Source: Mobiluncus sp034180645
GTDB lineage: Bacteria > Actinomycetota > Actinomycetes > Actinomycetales > Actinomycetaceae
Assembly: GCF_034180645.1 (NCBI RefSeq)
Contig: NZ_JAXFNY010000008.1
Location: 124,001 to 188,000, forward strand
Length of the DNA: 64,000 bases
Reading direction: 5' to 3'
Made by a program: the position numbers and the translations under genes. Of this stretch, positions 53,034 through 62,026 are shown in pieces (position 1 is the stretch's first letter; every line of letters begins with the position of its first letter). The notes under the pieces are model-generated. The model saw nothing but the letters and a program-made list of their open reading frames with translations. It searched no databases and was not told where the DNA came from.

Positions 53034-53609
53034 GTGAGCGAGGCAAGTTCAACGGCACAGACGCAGGTACCCCCAGCGTGGGAACTCGCTCTTTTGTCGC
53101 TGCGCCAAGCCTCGGTACCGCCCCGCGTTTCCATTCACGAGGTGCCTGCCCCGGTGAAAATTGCCCCTTATGCAGTGGCGATTAGCGCGGAGACGGCGCT
53201 GCACGTGGAGGCGGAGGCTCCCGCTACCGGTCGGTTTGTGTGTCTCTATGATCCGCAGACCCAAGAAGGTTGGGGCGGCGAGTTTCGGGTTATTGCTCTG
53301 GTGGCGACCGATACGGAGTTAGCTTTGGGCGAAGATCCGCTAGCCGGGGAAGTCGCCTGGTCTTGGCTGCGCGAGTGTTTAGCGAGCCGAGACGCTGATT
53401 ACGGACATTTGGTGGGTACCGCCACCACGACCATCAACCGTTCTTTTGAGGGCTTCGCGCTTCGCGCCACCTCCGCTACCCTCGAGATTCGCGCTTCTTG
53501 GACCCCTGGCAGTCCCGATTTGAGCGCTCATTTCCTGGCCTGGCTGGACACGATGCTGCAGGCGACCGGGCTCTCCCCCGAGGAAAACGTCACTCAGCTG
53601 CGTCATTAG
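53034..53609 (+). CDS. DUF3000-family protein
   Basis: 191 residues of the actinobacterial DUF3000 family, which usually sits beside rnd and dxs as here. The core includes LSLRQASVPPRVSIHEVPAP, AVAISAETALHVEAEAPATG and DPLAGEVAWSWLRECL. The function is not established. The only in-frame start is GTG 53034, and the purine-rich GAGAGGG touches it directly. That spacing is too short for a normal ribosome site, so translation may be leaderless. A 7-bp hairpin (53012-53034) also covers this point. Confidence 0.88.
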   Translation: MSEASSTAQTQVPPAWELALLSLRQASVPPRVSIHEVPAPVKIAPYAVAISAETALHVEAEAPATGRFVCLYDPQTQEGWGGEFRVIALVATDTELALGEDPLAGEVAWSWLRECLASRDADYGHLVGTATTTINRSFEGFALRATSATLEIRASWTPGSPDLSAHFLAWLDTMLQATGLSPEENVTQLRH

Positions 53610-53713
53610 AACCTTCCCGACCGCCCTTGTGCGCTCACAGATATCCCACCGGTAGCACCCCTACGGTGCGGCAGGACGAGCACAGCCGCACCAGGTTATA
53701 ACATAGAACCGTT

Positions 53714-54946
53714 ATGTCGAGCACTACCTCAAAACCGCAATCTCCACGGCTGGTCACCCGTACTCGCGAGCCTTTAGCTCCGATTGTGGACACTCCCGCA
53801 GCTCTGCAACACGTCTGTGAACTCGTCGCCGCTGCCACGGGCCCGGTGGCGCTCGATACTGAACGTGCCGGATCGTTTCGCTATTCACAAGGTGCCTACC
53901 TGGTGCAATTGCGTCGCGAGGGCGTGGGCACTGTCCTCATCGACCCGATAGCCTTTCCCGATTTGGAGCCGTTAAGCCGGGCTATTGGCAAGGCGGAGTG
54001 GATTTTGCACGACGCTACCCAAGATTTGCCCTGTCTGTCGGAACTGGGAATGCGCCCGCAGCTGCTGTTCGACACGGAACTGGCGGCGAAACTGTTGAAC
54101 TTTGAGGGGTTTGGCCTGGCCGCGGTGATGGAGCAGGTGCTGGGCATCACTCTGGCGAAAGAACATTCCGCGGCGGATTGGTCCACCCGCCCCCTGCCCT
54201 CCGATTGGCAGACCTACGCCGCCCTGGACGTGGATTACCTCATTGACCTGCGCAATGAGCTGTGGCTAAGGCTGCAAGACGAGGATAAAGACGACTGGGC
54301 GGAGCAAGAATTCGACTATCTGTTGGATTTTCAGCCCCCTGCGCCCAAACCCGATCCGTGGCGTCACGTCCCAGGTTCTGGAAAAGTCCACGCCCCGCGC
54401 AATCTCGCCGCCCTGCGGGAGCTGTGGTATTCCCGCGATGAACTGGCCCAGGACGAGGATCTAGCACCTACCAAAGTGCTGACGAACGCGGCGATGATTG
54501 CCTTGGCGGTGGGGCTGCCAAAGGGCAAACGCTACATGGGGGCTTTGGAGGATTTTCGCCACGACCGGGTCGGTCGGAAACGAGCCGACCGCTGGTTTGC
54601 GGCTTTGCGCAGGTCCTATCAACTGTCTGCCAAGGAACTTCCCCCGCGGCGCGCCCCGCGTATCCCCGGGGAGGTTCCAGATTCGCGCACTTTTACGCAC
54701 AATCACCCCCTGGAGGCCGATCGGTGGCGGCGTTTGCGTGAAACCGTGGCCACGGTGGCTACCCAGTTAGATGTCCACTACGAGGTCATGCTGGAACCGA
54801 AAACTATCCGTCGGCTGGCTTGGGTGCTGCCTGACGATGCTCCGGAGTCCCAGGTCCTGGAAGTACTGCAGGCCAGTCAGGCGCGGCCTTGGCAGATTGA
54901 AAATACTTTGGATTCGCTGGTGAAAGCCCTTAAATCCGAGAATTAA
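53714..54946 (+). CDS. rnd: Ribonuclease D-like 3'-5' exonuclease
   Basis: 410 residues. The DEDD exonuclease domain has ALDTER (Asp-x-Glu) at 47-52, ILHDATQDLPCL, LFDTELAAKLLN and the Tyr/Asp motif in YAALDVDYLIDL. An HRDC domain follows (LAALRELWYSRDELAQDEDL to ALPKGKRY-like VGLPKGKRYMG). It trims tRNA and other RNA 3' ends. Its last 17 bases overlap the convergent dxs. Confidence 0.95.
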   Translation: MSSTTSKPQSPRLVTRTREPLAPIVDTPAALQHVCELVAAATGPVALDTERAGSFRYSQGAYLVQLRREGVGTVLIDPIAFPDLEPLSRAIGKAEWILHDATQDLPCLSELGMRPQLLFDTELAAKLLNFEGFGLAAVMEQVLGITLAKEHSAADWSTRPLPSDWQTYAALDVDYLIDLRNELWLRLQDEDKDDWAEQEFDYLLDFQPPAPKPDPWRHVPGSGKVHAPRNLAALRELWYSRDELAQDEDLAPTKVLTNAAMIALAVGLPKGKRYMGALEDFRHDRVGRKRADRWFAALRRSYQLSAKELPPRRAPRIPGEVPDSRTFTHNHPLEADRWRRLRETVATVATQLDVHYEVMLEPKTIRRLAWVLPDDAPESQVLEVLQASQARPWQIENTLDSLVKALKSEN

Positions 54947-56897
54947 TGGAATCAGCCAGTGCTCGGGGGGTCAGCCCCAGTTCTTCCCGGATTTCGTCGC
55001 GCGTGGCGTGGTGCAGAAATTGTCGCGGAATCCCGTAAGACAGCACGGGAGTAAAGATGTCCTGCGCCGCTGCGGCGTTGCGTAGCTGAGACCCAAAACC
55101 GCCTTCCACCAGGCCGTCCTCTAGGGTTACGACCCGGTCGTAGGCTCCTACCGCCGCCACCAAGTCGGCGGGCACGGGAATGAGCCACCGCGGATCGACG
55201 ACGCGCACCACCAGATTGTTGAGGGCCTGGAGTTCGTTCGCGACCTCCACCCCCAGGTGGGCAAACGCTCCGGTCGCCACAATCAAAAGGTTCTGGGGTC
55301 GGTTTGAGCTGGCCGTTGCCTCGCGGGTCGGTGCTGATGGTGCCACGAAGTCAGCCGATTCCCACAGCACATCGCTGCCGTGGGCACGTTTCAGTGCCGG
55401 CAAAGGCTTGGGCAGCGAGCCTTTCGGATAGCGCACGATGGTGGGTCCGTCCTCAACTTCGAGAGCCTCCCGCAGTTCTTCGCGCAATGTCGCGGCATCG
55501 CGCGGCGCGGCCAGGCGCAGACCGGGCACCGTCCCAGCCAGAGCTATGTCCCACATACCGTTGTGGCTGGCGCCGTCACTGCCGGTAATACCGGAACGAT
55601 CCTCGACAATCGTCACCCCAGCCCGGTGTAGCGCGATATCCATCAGCAACTGGTCATAACCCCGGTTTAAGAACGTGGAATACAGGGCGATGACCGGGTG
55701 CATCCCGCCGTATGCCAAGCCGGCGGCAGTGGCCAGGGCATCCGCTTCCGCGATACCAACGTCGAAAACCCGGTCGGGGAATTCTCGTTGCATCGGGCAC
55801 AACCCTACGGGGCGAAGCATCGCGGCGGTCAGGGCGACGATTTTTTCGTTCTCACGCGCCAGGCTGCAGATTTCCTCGGCAAAAACCTGAGTCCATTCAA
55901 AGCGTTCCGGCTCGATGGGCAGGCCGGTTTCGGGATGAATCCGTCCTATTGCGTGGAAGTGGTCGGAAACGTTTTCTTCCGCCGGGGTGTAGCCGCGGCC
56001 CTTTTGGGTGATGACGTGTATCAATACGGGCTTCTTCGCAGCCTTCGCCCTGGTGAAACTAAACTCCAAGGCAGCAATGTCGTGTCCGTCAATGGGGCCG
56101 GTATAGGTAATGCCCAACTCGTCAAACAGGACCCCTTCGGCGGAGGCGACCATGTCGCGCAACCCGGCTTTCGCGGCGTGCAACCCGGAATACACCAGAT
56201 TTCCCACCGGCCCGCCGCCTTTCAGGGTTTGTTTGCCCCACTTCAAGGCTTTGTCATACTGGGGTGTAACCCGCAGGGCATCCAGGTGATGTGCCAGCCC
56301 GCCGATGGTCGGAGCGTAGGAACGCCCGTTGTCGTTCAAGACTATGATTAGCCGACCTTCGTTTTCTTCGGCAATGTTGTTTAGAGCCTCCCAAGCCATA
56401 CCGCCGGTCATCGCTCCATCGCCAATGACCGCTACGACCCAGCCTCGTTTGCCGGTCAGGCGGTTTGCCCGGGCAATCCCGTCCGCCCAGGACAGCGCGG
56501 CTGAAGCGTGGGAGTTTTCCAGCACATCCGTATCAGATTCCGCCCGCGAGGGATACCCAGACAGGCCGCCGCGTTGACGCAGCCGGGAAAAATCTTGGCG
56601 TCCGGTCAGGAGTTTGTGGACGTAAGTTTGGTGTCCCGTGTCAAAAACGAAAGTGTCTCGGGTGACATTAAACACGCGGTGCAGGGCGATGGTCAGTTCG
56701 ACCACGCCGAGGTTCGGACCCAGGTGTCCCCCGGTCTTTGCTACTGATTGCACCAAAAAATGACGAATTTCCTCCGCCAGGCGATTGATTTCCTGGTGAT
56801 TTAGATTCCGCAAATCGCGCGGCGAAGAAATCGTCGGCAATAGGCGCAGCGACATCAAGTCAGCGTTTTGCGCGCTTACGGGTTCAAGTTGGGACAT
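54930..56897 (-). CDS. dxs: 1-deoxy-D-xylulose-5-phosphate synthase
   Basis: The thiamine-diphosphate enzyme that starts the MEP isoprenoid pathway, 655 residues. GGHLGPNLGVVELTIALHRV, the ThDP motif GDGAMTGGMAWEALNN and, in the second half, DRSGITGSDGASHNGMWDIA are all present. The ATG at 56897 has GAGGAG 12 bases upstream; a Met 14 residues in (MSLRLLPTISSPRDL) is also possible. It overlaps the 3' end of rnd by 17 bases on the opposite strand, as in a typical DUF3000-rnd/dxs cluster. Confidence 0.97.
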   Translation of the reverse strand: MSQLEPVSAQNADLMSLRLLPTISSPRDLRNLNHQEINRLAEEIRHFLVQSVAKTGGHLGPNLGVVELTIALHRVFNVTRDTFVFDTGHQTYVHKLLTGRQDFSRLRQRGGLSGYPSRAESDTDVLENSHASAALSWADGIARANRLTGKRGWVVAVIGDGAMTGGMAWEALNNIAEENEGRLIIVLNDNGRSYAPTIGGLAHHLDALRVTPQYDKALKWGKQTLKGGGPVGNLVYSGLHAAKAGLRDMVASAEGVLFDELGITYTGPIDGHDIAALEFSFTRAKAAKKPVLIHVITQKGRGYTPAEENVSDHFHAIGRIHPETGLPIEPERFEWTQVFAEEICSLARENEKIVALTAAMLRPVGLCPMQREFPDRVFDVGIAEADALATAAGLAYGGMHPVIALYSTFLNRGYDQLLMDIALHRAGVTIVEDRSGITGSDGASHNGMWDIALAGTVPGLRLAAPRDAATLREELREALEVEDGPTIVRYPKGSLPKPLPALKRAHGSDVLWESADFVAPSAPTREATASSNRPQNLLIVATGAFAHLGVEVANELQALNNLVVRVVDPRWLIPVPADLVAAVGAYDRVVTLEDGLVEGGFGSQLRNAAAAQDIFTPVLSYGIPRQFLHHATRDEIREELGLTPRALADSINSRI

Positions 56898-57016
56898 AAA
56901 ATCGTAAAACTCCTCATGAAGATACTGTCCTATTCTATCCAGTTTTTACGTTTTCTTTCATGTCGTGCCAGTTTGGAGCGGTGGTCACGTAGCGGTTTGG
57001 TCGGTCTACCGTAAAA

Positions 57017-57057
57017 ATAGCTCCCCGAACTGACCAGAGGGCAATTCGGGGAGCTAT
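57017..57057 (-). terminator. Intrinsic terminator of acnA
   Basis: A perfect 13-bp stem ATAGCTCCCCGAA / TTCGGGGAGCTAT with a 15-base loop, followed on the minus strand by TTTTTA. It begins 22 bases after the acnA stop. Confidence 0.88.
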
Positions 57058-57078
57058 GAACGGTTGAGCCGCTAACGC

Positions 57079-59763
57079 TTAGGCTTTCACCAGGTTACGC
57101 AGCACGTAACGCAGAATGCCATCGTTGCGGTAGTAGTCGGCTTCTCCTGGGGTGTCAATACGTACCACCGCGTCAAACTCGACCTTGGAGCCGTCCGTCT
57201 TGGTGGCGCAGACTTTCACCGTCTCAGGAGTCTTGCCTTCGTTCAAAGCGGTTACACCGCTGATGTCAAAGGTTTCCGTCCCGTCCAGACCCAGCGAGTC
57301 CGCCGACTGCCCCTCCGGGAACTGTAGCGGCAGGATACCCATGCCAATCAGGTTGGAACGGTGAATGCGCTCGAAGGACTGGGCGATAACGGCTTTCACG
57401 CCCAGCAGTCGCGTGCCTTTTGCGGCCCAGTCGCGGCTGGAGCCGGTACCGTATTCCTTGCCGCCCAGCACGACCAGCGGAATCCCGGCGGCCTGGTAGT
57501 TCATGGAGGCGTCATAGACGTAGGCCTGAGGGCCGCCTTCCTGGGTAAAGTCGCGGGTGAAACCGCCCTCGACGTTGTCCAGGATTTGGTTGCGGATACG
57601 GATGTTGGCAAAGGTGCCGCGCATCATGACTTCATGGTTGCCACGGCGGGAGCCGTATGAATTGAAGTCCTTGGGCTGCACCCCGTTGCCGATCAGGTAC
57701 TGGCCCGCAGGAGTTTCGGGCTTGAAAGCGCCGGCCGGAGAGATATGGTCGGTCGTGACGGAATCACCCAGTTTCAACAAAACCCTGGCTCCGCGGATGT
57801 CCCGCACCGGTTCGGGCTCCATCTTCATTCCGTCAAAGAACGGTGCCTTGCGCACATAGGTCGAGTCATCGTCCCAGGTGAAGCGGCTGCCTTCCGGAGT
57901 CGGCAGGGACTGCCAACGCTCATCACCGGCAAACACGTTTGCATAATCCTTCGTGTACATATCGCGGTTGATGGTTTCGTCGATAGTCCGTTGCACCTCG
58001 GCAGGGTCGGGCCAGATGTCACGCAGGAACACGTCGTTGCCGTCAAGGTCTTGCCCCAGGGGCTCCGTCTCAAAATCGAAGTCCATAGTACCGGCCAGGG
58101 CGTAGGCCACAACCAGAGGCGGTGAAGCCAGGTAGTTCATCTTAACGTCGGGAGAAATACGCCCCTCGAAGTTACGGTTACCCGACAGCACCGCTGTAAC
58201 GGCCAGGTCGTTGTCGTTAATAACCTTCGAGATTTCGGGCGGAACCGGACCGGAGTTACCGATGCAGGTCGCGCAGCCGTAACCCACCAGGTTAAAGCCC
58301 AACTCATCGAGGGGACCCCACAGACCGGCCTGGTCAAAGTAGTCCGTGACGACTTGGGAACCGGGCGCCACCGATGTCTTTACCCACGGCTTTGACTTCA
58401 GTCCCTTGGCGCGAGCGTTGCGAGCCAGAATGCCGGCAGCCATCATCACCGAGGGGTTGGAAGTGTTCGTGCAAGACGTGATGGAAGCAATGACCACGCG
58501 GCCATGATCCAGGTTCGTCTTGGTTCCGTCAGCGGTGGTCAAATCCACGACCTTGTGCGCTTCAGGAGCATAGGTGGGCACCAGGGTCTGCTCGAAGGTC
58601 TGCTTGGCTTCGCTCAACTTAATGCGGTCTTGCGGACGCTTCGGACCGGCAATGGAAGGCACCACAGTAGACAGGTCGAGTTCCAGGTACTCCGAGTACT
58701 TGGGCTCGAAGCTCGGATCGTGCCACAAGCCCTGCTCCTTGGCGTAAGCCTCCACCAGAGCGCAACGTTCCTCGTCACGTCCGGTCAAGCGCAGGTAGTC
58801 CACGGTGACCTGGTCAATCGGGAAGATGGCGGCGGTCGAACCGAATTCGGGAGACATATTGCCGATGGTGGCGCGGTTAGCCAGCGGCACCTGCGTAACA
58901 CCCTCGCCATAGAACTCCACAAACTTGCCGACCACGCCATGCTCGCGCAGCATCTGGGTGATGGTGAGCACCACGTCCGTAGCGGTAGCGGAGGCAGGGA
59001 TGGAACCCTTGAGTTTGAATCCGACCACGCGCGGAATCAGCATGGACACCGGCTGACCGAGCATAGCGGCCTCGGCTTCGATACCGCCGACGCCCCAGCC
59101 CAGCACGCCCAGACCGTTGACCATCGTGGTGTGGGAGTCGGTGCCGACGCAGGTGTCGGGGTAAGCCTGCACCGTGCCGTCGGGCAGTTCTTTGGTGAAC
59201 ACGGAACGCGCCAGGTATTCGATGTTGACCTGGTGGATAATGCCGGTCCCCGGCGGCACTACGCGGAAGTTGTTAAAGGCACCTTGGCCCCAACGCAGGA
59301 ACTTGTAACGTTCCGAGTTGCGTTCGTATTCCTTATCCGTGTTGAGTTTTAGCGCGTCAGGGCGGCCAAAGTAATCAATCTGGACCGAGTGGTCGATGAC
59401 CATCTCTGCCGGAGCCAAGGGGTTGATTTTCTCCGGGTTCCCACCCAGGTCTTTCACGGCCTCGCGCATAGTGGCCAAATCAACCACGCAAGGCACGCCG
59501 GTGAAGTCCTGCATCACCACGCGAGCCGGCGTGAACTGGATTTCCGTGTTGGGCTGCGCATCGGGATTCCACGCCGCCAGAGCCTTAATTTGGTCGGCAG
59601 TGATGTTAGCACCGTCTTCGTTACGCAACAGGTTTTCGCCCAAAATGCGCAGCGCGTAAGGAAGCTTTTTTAAGCCTTCCACGGCATCGAGAGAGAAAAT
59701 CTCGTAAGATTTACCTCCCACCTGCAAAGTCTTGCGAGCATTTAAGCTGTTCAAACTGGCCAT
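57079..59763 (-). CDS. acnA: Aconitate hydratase
   Basis: It interconverts citrate and isocitrate with a [4Fe-4S] cluster, about 894 residues. Cluster cysteines are in IASITSCTNTSNPSVM and GYGCATCIGNSGPV; SRDWAAKGTRLLGVKAV is the substrate-binding C-terminal domain motif and CVGTDSHTTMVNGLGVLGWG is also characteristic. The start is ATG 59763 (MASLNSLNARKTLQVGG) with AGGAGG seven bases upstream; the frame is open 11 more codons. It stands alone, with its own promoter and terminator, and no other TCA gene is close. Confidence 0.97.
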   Translation of the reverse strand: MASLNSLNARKTLQVGGKSYEIFSLDAVEGLKKLPYALRILGENLLRNEDGANITADQIKALAAWNPDAQPNTEIQFTPARVVMQDFTGVPCVVDLATMREAVKDLGGNPEKINPLAPAEMVIDHSVQIDYFGRPDALKLNTDKEYERNSERYKFLRWGQGAFNNFRVVPPGTGIIHQVNIEYLARSVFTKELPDGTVQAYPDTCVGTDSHTTMVNGLGVLGWGVGGIEAEAAMLGQPVSMLIPRVVGFKLKGSIPASATATDVVLTITQMLREHGVVGKFVEFYGEGVTQVPLANRATIGNMSPEFGSTAAIFPIDQVTVDYLRLTGRDEERCALVEAYAKEQGLWHDPSFEPKYSEYLELDLSTVVPSIAGPKRPQDRIKLSEAKQTFEQTLVPTYAPEAHKVVDLTTADGTKTNLDHGRVVIASITSCTNTSNPSVMMAAGILARNARAKGLKSKPWVKTSVAPGSQVVTDYFDQAGLWGPLDELGFNLVGYGCATCIGNSGPVPPEISKVINDNDLAVTAVLSGNRNFEGRISPDVKMNYLASPPLVVAYALAGTMDFDFETEPLGQDLDGNDVFLRDIWPDPAEVQRTIDETINRDMYTKDYANVFAGDERWQSLPTPEGSRFTWDDDSTYVRKAPFFDGMKMEPEPVRDIRGARVLLKLGDSVTTDHISPAGAFKPETPAGQYLIGNGVQPKDFNSYGSRRGNHEVMMRGTFANIRIRNQILDNVEGGFTRDFTQEGGPQAYVYDASMNYQAAGIPLVVLGGKEYGTGSSRDWAAKGTRLLGVKAVIAQSFERIHRSNLIGMGILPLQFPEGQSADSLGLDGTETFDISGVTALNEGKTPETVKVCATKTDGSKVEFDAVVRIDTPGEADYYRNDGILRYVLRNLVKA

Positions 59764-59803
59764 AAATAACCTCCTAAAGGGTGGCAACAACGCCACAAAG
59801 ATT

Positions 59804-59821
59804 TATCTCGACATCAAGATA
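59804..59821 (-). promoter_or_regulatory. Palindromic candidate operator over the acnA -10
   Basis: On the minus strand TATCTTGATGTCGAGATA is an 18-base near-palindrome (7 of 9 pairs). It covers the -10 box of the best promoter candidate for acnA, so a dimeric repressor bound here would block transcription. The regulator is not known. Confidence 0.5.
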
Positions 59822-59844
59822 TATTTTATTTCGTCATTTCTCAA
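59816..59844 (-). promoter_or_regulatory. Candidate acnA promoter
   Basis: On the minus strand TTGAGA (59844-59839) and TATCTT (59821-59816) are 17 bases apart, close to sigma-70-type consensus, with the acnA start about 46 bases downstream of the predicted start site. The remaining bases of the gap 59845-60138 show no gene; short plus-strand frames there have no coding character. Confidence 0.5.
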
Positions 59845-60138
59845 CACATTAGAGGTTGCGCCGCGGACATTGTTTCGTTTTCCAGCCCGGAACTTACCGC
59901 AAATAGGGTTCCACCTGGGATTATGTGTCCTAAAATGGCTCACTGCTTGACTGCACCTCGAATTCGCAAGGGCGTTGCGTGCCGATTTGCCGGTTCTCTA
60001 ACGTGGGCAATTCGCAAAACTTCTGTTGCGCAAATCCTAATCCTTTGTTCTTCGCTATCCCATGCACCTCAGGAATTCTCCAACGACAACCTGGTAATTG
60101 TCAGACAGCGTCCTTGTCGGCAGTTGCATCCAGAAGAA

Positions 60139-61064
60139 TCAATCTGATTCTGTGTAGGCATTCGTGCTGACAAAAGACATTAATAACGTAGCTAATGCTA
60201 TGAAAGCAGCGAAAAGAGCATAAACGATGTTCGTATGGAACGCGCCCAGAGACCACAGCGCAACCAAGCAGTAACCGTAAATTACGGCCCAAAAAAACCC
60301 CAGAACGAAGTCGTGATTCGCTCGTAACGTCAAAGTGTGCCAGCGTTTTGCAATCTGTGCTAGCAGCTTCACCAAAATGGCCGCCCAAAGTACCAGAAAT
60401 GCAACGACAGCAAACCACTCATCACTGTTTTTATTTAGCAGCAGAGACAAACTGCTGCCCACGCCTACGGTAATCACTGCTCCCAACCCGGCGCCGAGGA
60501 GGGCGAGGATTGCCATCAGCCGCGACTTTTCTGCGAGTTTATTCAGACGCAATGTTAGGTAAACGACTGCAGGAGTTTCGAACAGATAGCCCAGGAAGTT
60601 TACCCAAATCACACTCATGAACACATGGTGATTGATGTCCCAGGAAAGAACACGTCCGTCCCAGATCCAGAAACCCCCCATTGAGTCGGATGGCGGCCAC
60701 ATCCAGTAATAAATCCATCGAAACGACCAGCCAGCCAGTAAAAAGGCTGATTTCAAAAATAGCTTTCGGTAAATTTCCTCGCGATCCTGAAACCACAGAC
60801 GGCCAACGCGCCCCACATCAATCCACCAAAAACAGGAAACTGATTGGGCGGCGCACCGATGCTGAGAAAATAGTCGTTGCTGTAGTGATAGATATCGGTG
60901 GTTCTCACAGCCAGAATTTCAAGGATAAATCCCGCCAAAGTTGCCGCCAGGAATAAACGCAGTTCAACACGGTTTCGCTGCTTGGCAATGTCTCCCAGCA
61001 ACAGAGCGGTCAGCAGGTAGCATATAATTTCAAAGGCATTAATCCAGTTTACTGCACCTCCCAA
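60139..61064 (-). pseudogene. Frameshifted multi-pass membrane protein
   Basis: Two minus-strand frames make one protein. The first (61064-60753) has three membrane segments and reads ...VCGFRIARKFTESYF then stop. The second frame continues directly with LKSAFLLAGWSFRWIYYWMW and about six more segments to 60139. Adding one base to the T5 run at 60755-60759 joins them into ~308 residues (KFTESYFLKSAFLLAGW). Tryptophan- and tyrosine-rich loops (IYHYSNDYF, WPPSDSMGGFWIWDG) recall DUF422/CruF-like membrane proteins, but the family is not established. A TATAAT lies at 61078-61073, just before the TTG start. Confidence 0.72.
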
Positions 61065-61142
61065 TTGCCTACATTATACTGTAAACGAGCTCTTAATCCA
61101 GTTTTTAACACCGTAAGGGTTTCCAGCCGCATACAAAAAATG

Positions 61143-61313
61143 TTATCGTTTAAGTGACTGTAAATACTCATTTTGTTTCGGTGTAATGCGGTTACTTTCA
61201 CGAGCTTTCGTTATTACCTTATTGTGAGTCCGTGAATCTAACTGATGATCTTCGATGTATTCTATTGGCGCGTCCACCCGACTATTTACTGCAGTTATGG
61301 TGAAAAGATCCAC
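61143..61313 (-). pseudogene. Unidentified 56-codon remnant after fic
   Basis: A frame starting at GTG 61313, five bases after the fic stop, reads VDLFTITAVNSRVDAPIEYI and ends ...TPKQNEYLQSLKR before TAA. It is hydrophilic and protein-like (helical C-terminus) but no ribosome site is seen and no family was recognised. It may be the 3' fragment of a gene whose front was lost. Confidence 0.4.
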
Positions 61314-61317
61314 CGCC

Positions 61318-61990
61318 TCAACCCTTCTGCCGGAAACAGTATTTCCCTTTTCCGTGACCTAATACCGGTTCAATGATCCCCTTATCGACTAGTTCCTTCA
61401 GAAGTTCCGATGCTCTGGACGACTTAATACCAATGGTACTCATCACATTAGACCGACCAAAGATTGTTTGACCGGGAAATGCCTCGCGGAGCTTTAGTAT
61501 ATGGCTCACGGTTTTGGGCTGAAGCATCCCCTCAATGTCCGCTTTCAGTTCTTCAATGTCCGGTTTTACCATTTCTTTGAACGTACCTCTGATATGCAAT
61601 GTCCGGTTATGAAGCGGACGACTCTCGTCCAGCGTGGGAATAGATGCCGGTGAATAGTTTTCTATGGATTGACAGGTATTCATTCGGAGTGAAGCTGAAG
61701 GCCTGCTCAGAAAGAAGCGCTGCAATTCGGGCAGAAACCTTATCCGCTTCTTCTGTGCGGTCGTCTGCGTCACGCACAGGATTCTCTTCGTAATAACTCT
61801 GCAGGAGCGCATTGGCCTCCTCGAAGGATATCTCGCCTTCGATGTTCCGTACAGCCGTATGCACCAGATAGTCCGACGTCTTCAGACCGTCAACAGCCTG
61901 CAGACCGATGGCCGTATACCACGCATACCCCTTGTCTCGTTTGTTCGGCTCCGACTCCCTAATATATTCTTTGAACGGGTCTTTGTTCAT
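61318..61990 (-). pseudogene. Fic-family AMPylator with catalytic core deleted
   Basis: The 5' part (from ATG 61990, with AGGTGA upstream) is a typical Fic N-terminus: DPFKEYIRESEPNKRDKGYA, WYTAIGLQAVDGLKTS, EEADKVSARIAALLSEQAFS and SIHRKLFTGIYSHAG. It then runs to a stop at 61607. A second frame picks up at ESRPLHNRTLHIRGTFKEM and ends with the winged-helix-like tail IGIKSSRASELLKELVDKG and GKGKY. Compared with intact relatives about 130 residues, including the HxFxxGN(G/K)R AMP-transfer motif, are gone and the junction (near 61615-61630) is out of frame. The protein cannot be active. Confidence 0.82.
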
Positions 61991-62026
61991 CCAATATCAC
62001 CTGCTTATTGGGTCTCTGTCAGTGCG

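Noticed and set aside
59732..60170. Three short plus-strand frames between acnA and the membrane gene
   Set aside because: They overlap the acnA start or each other in different frames, lack ribosome sites and have non-protein-like composition.
60753..60816. Programmed -1 ribosomal frameshift in the membrane gene
   Set aside because: The site (CTATTTTTGA) is not a canonical X-XXY-YYZ heptamer and no obvious downstream pseudoknot was seen; a one-base deletion is simpler.
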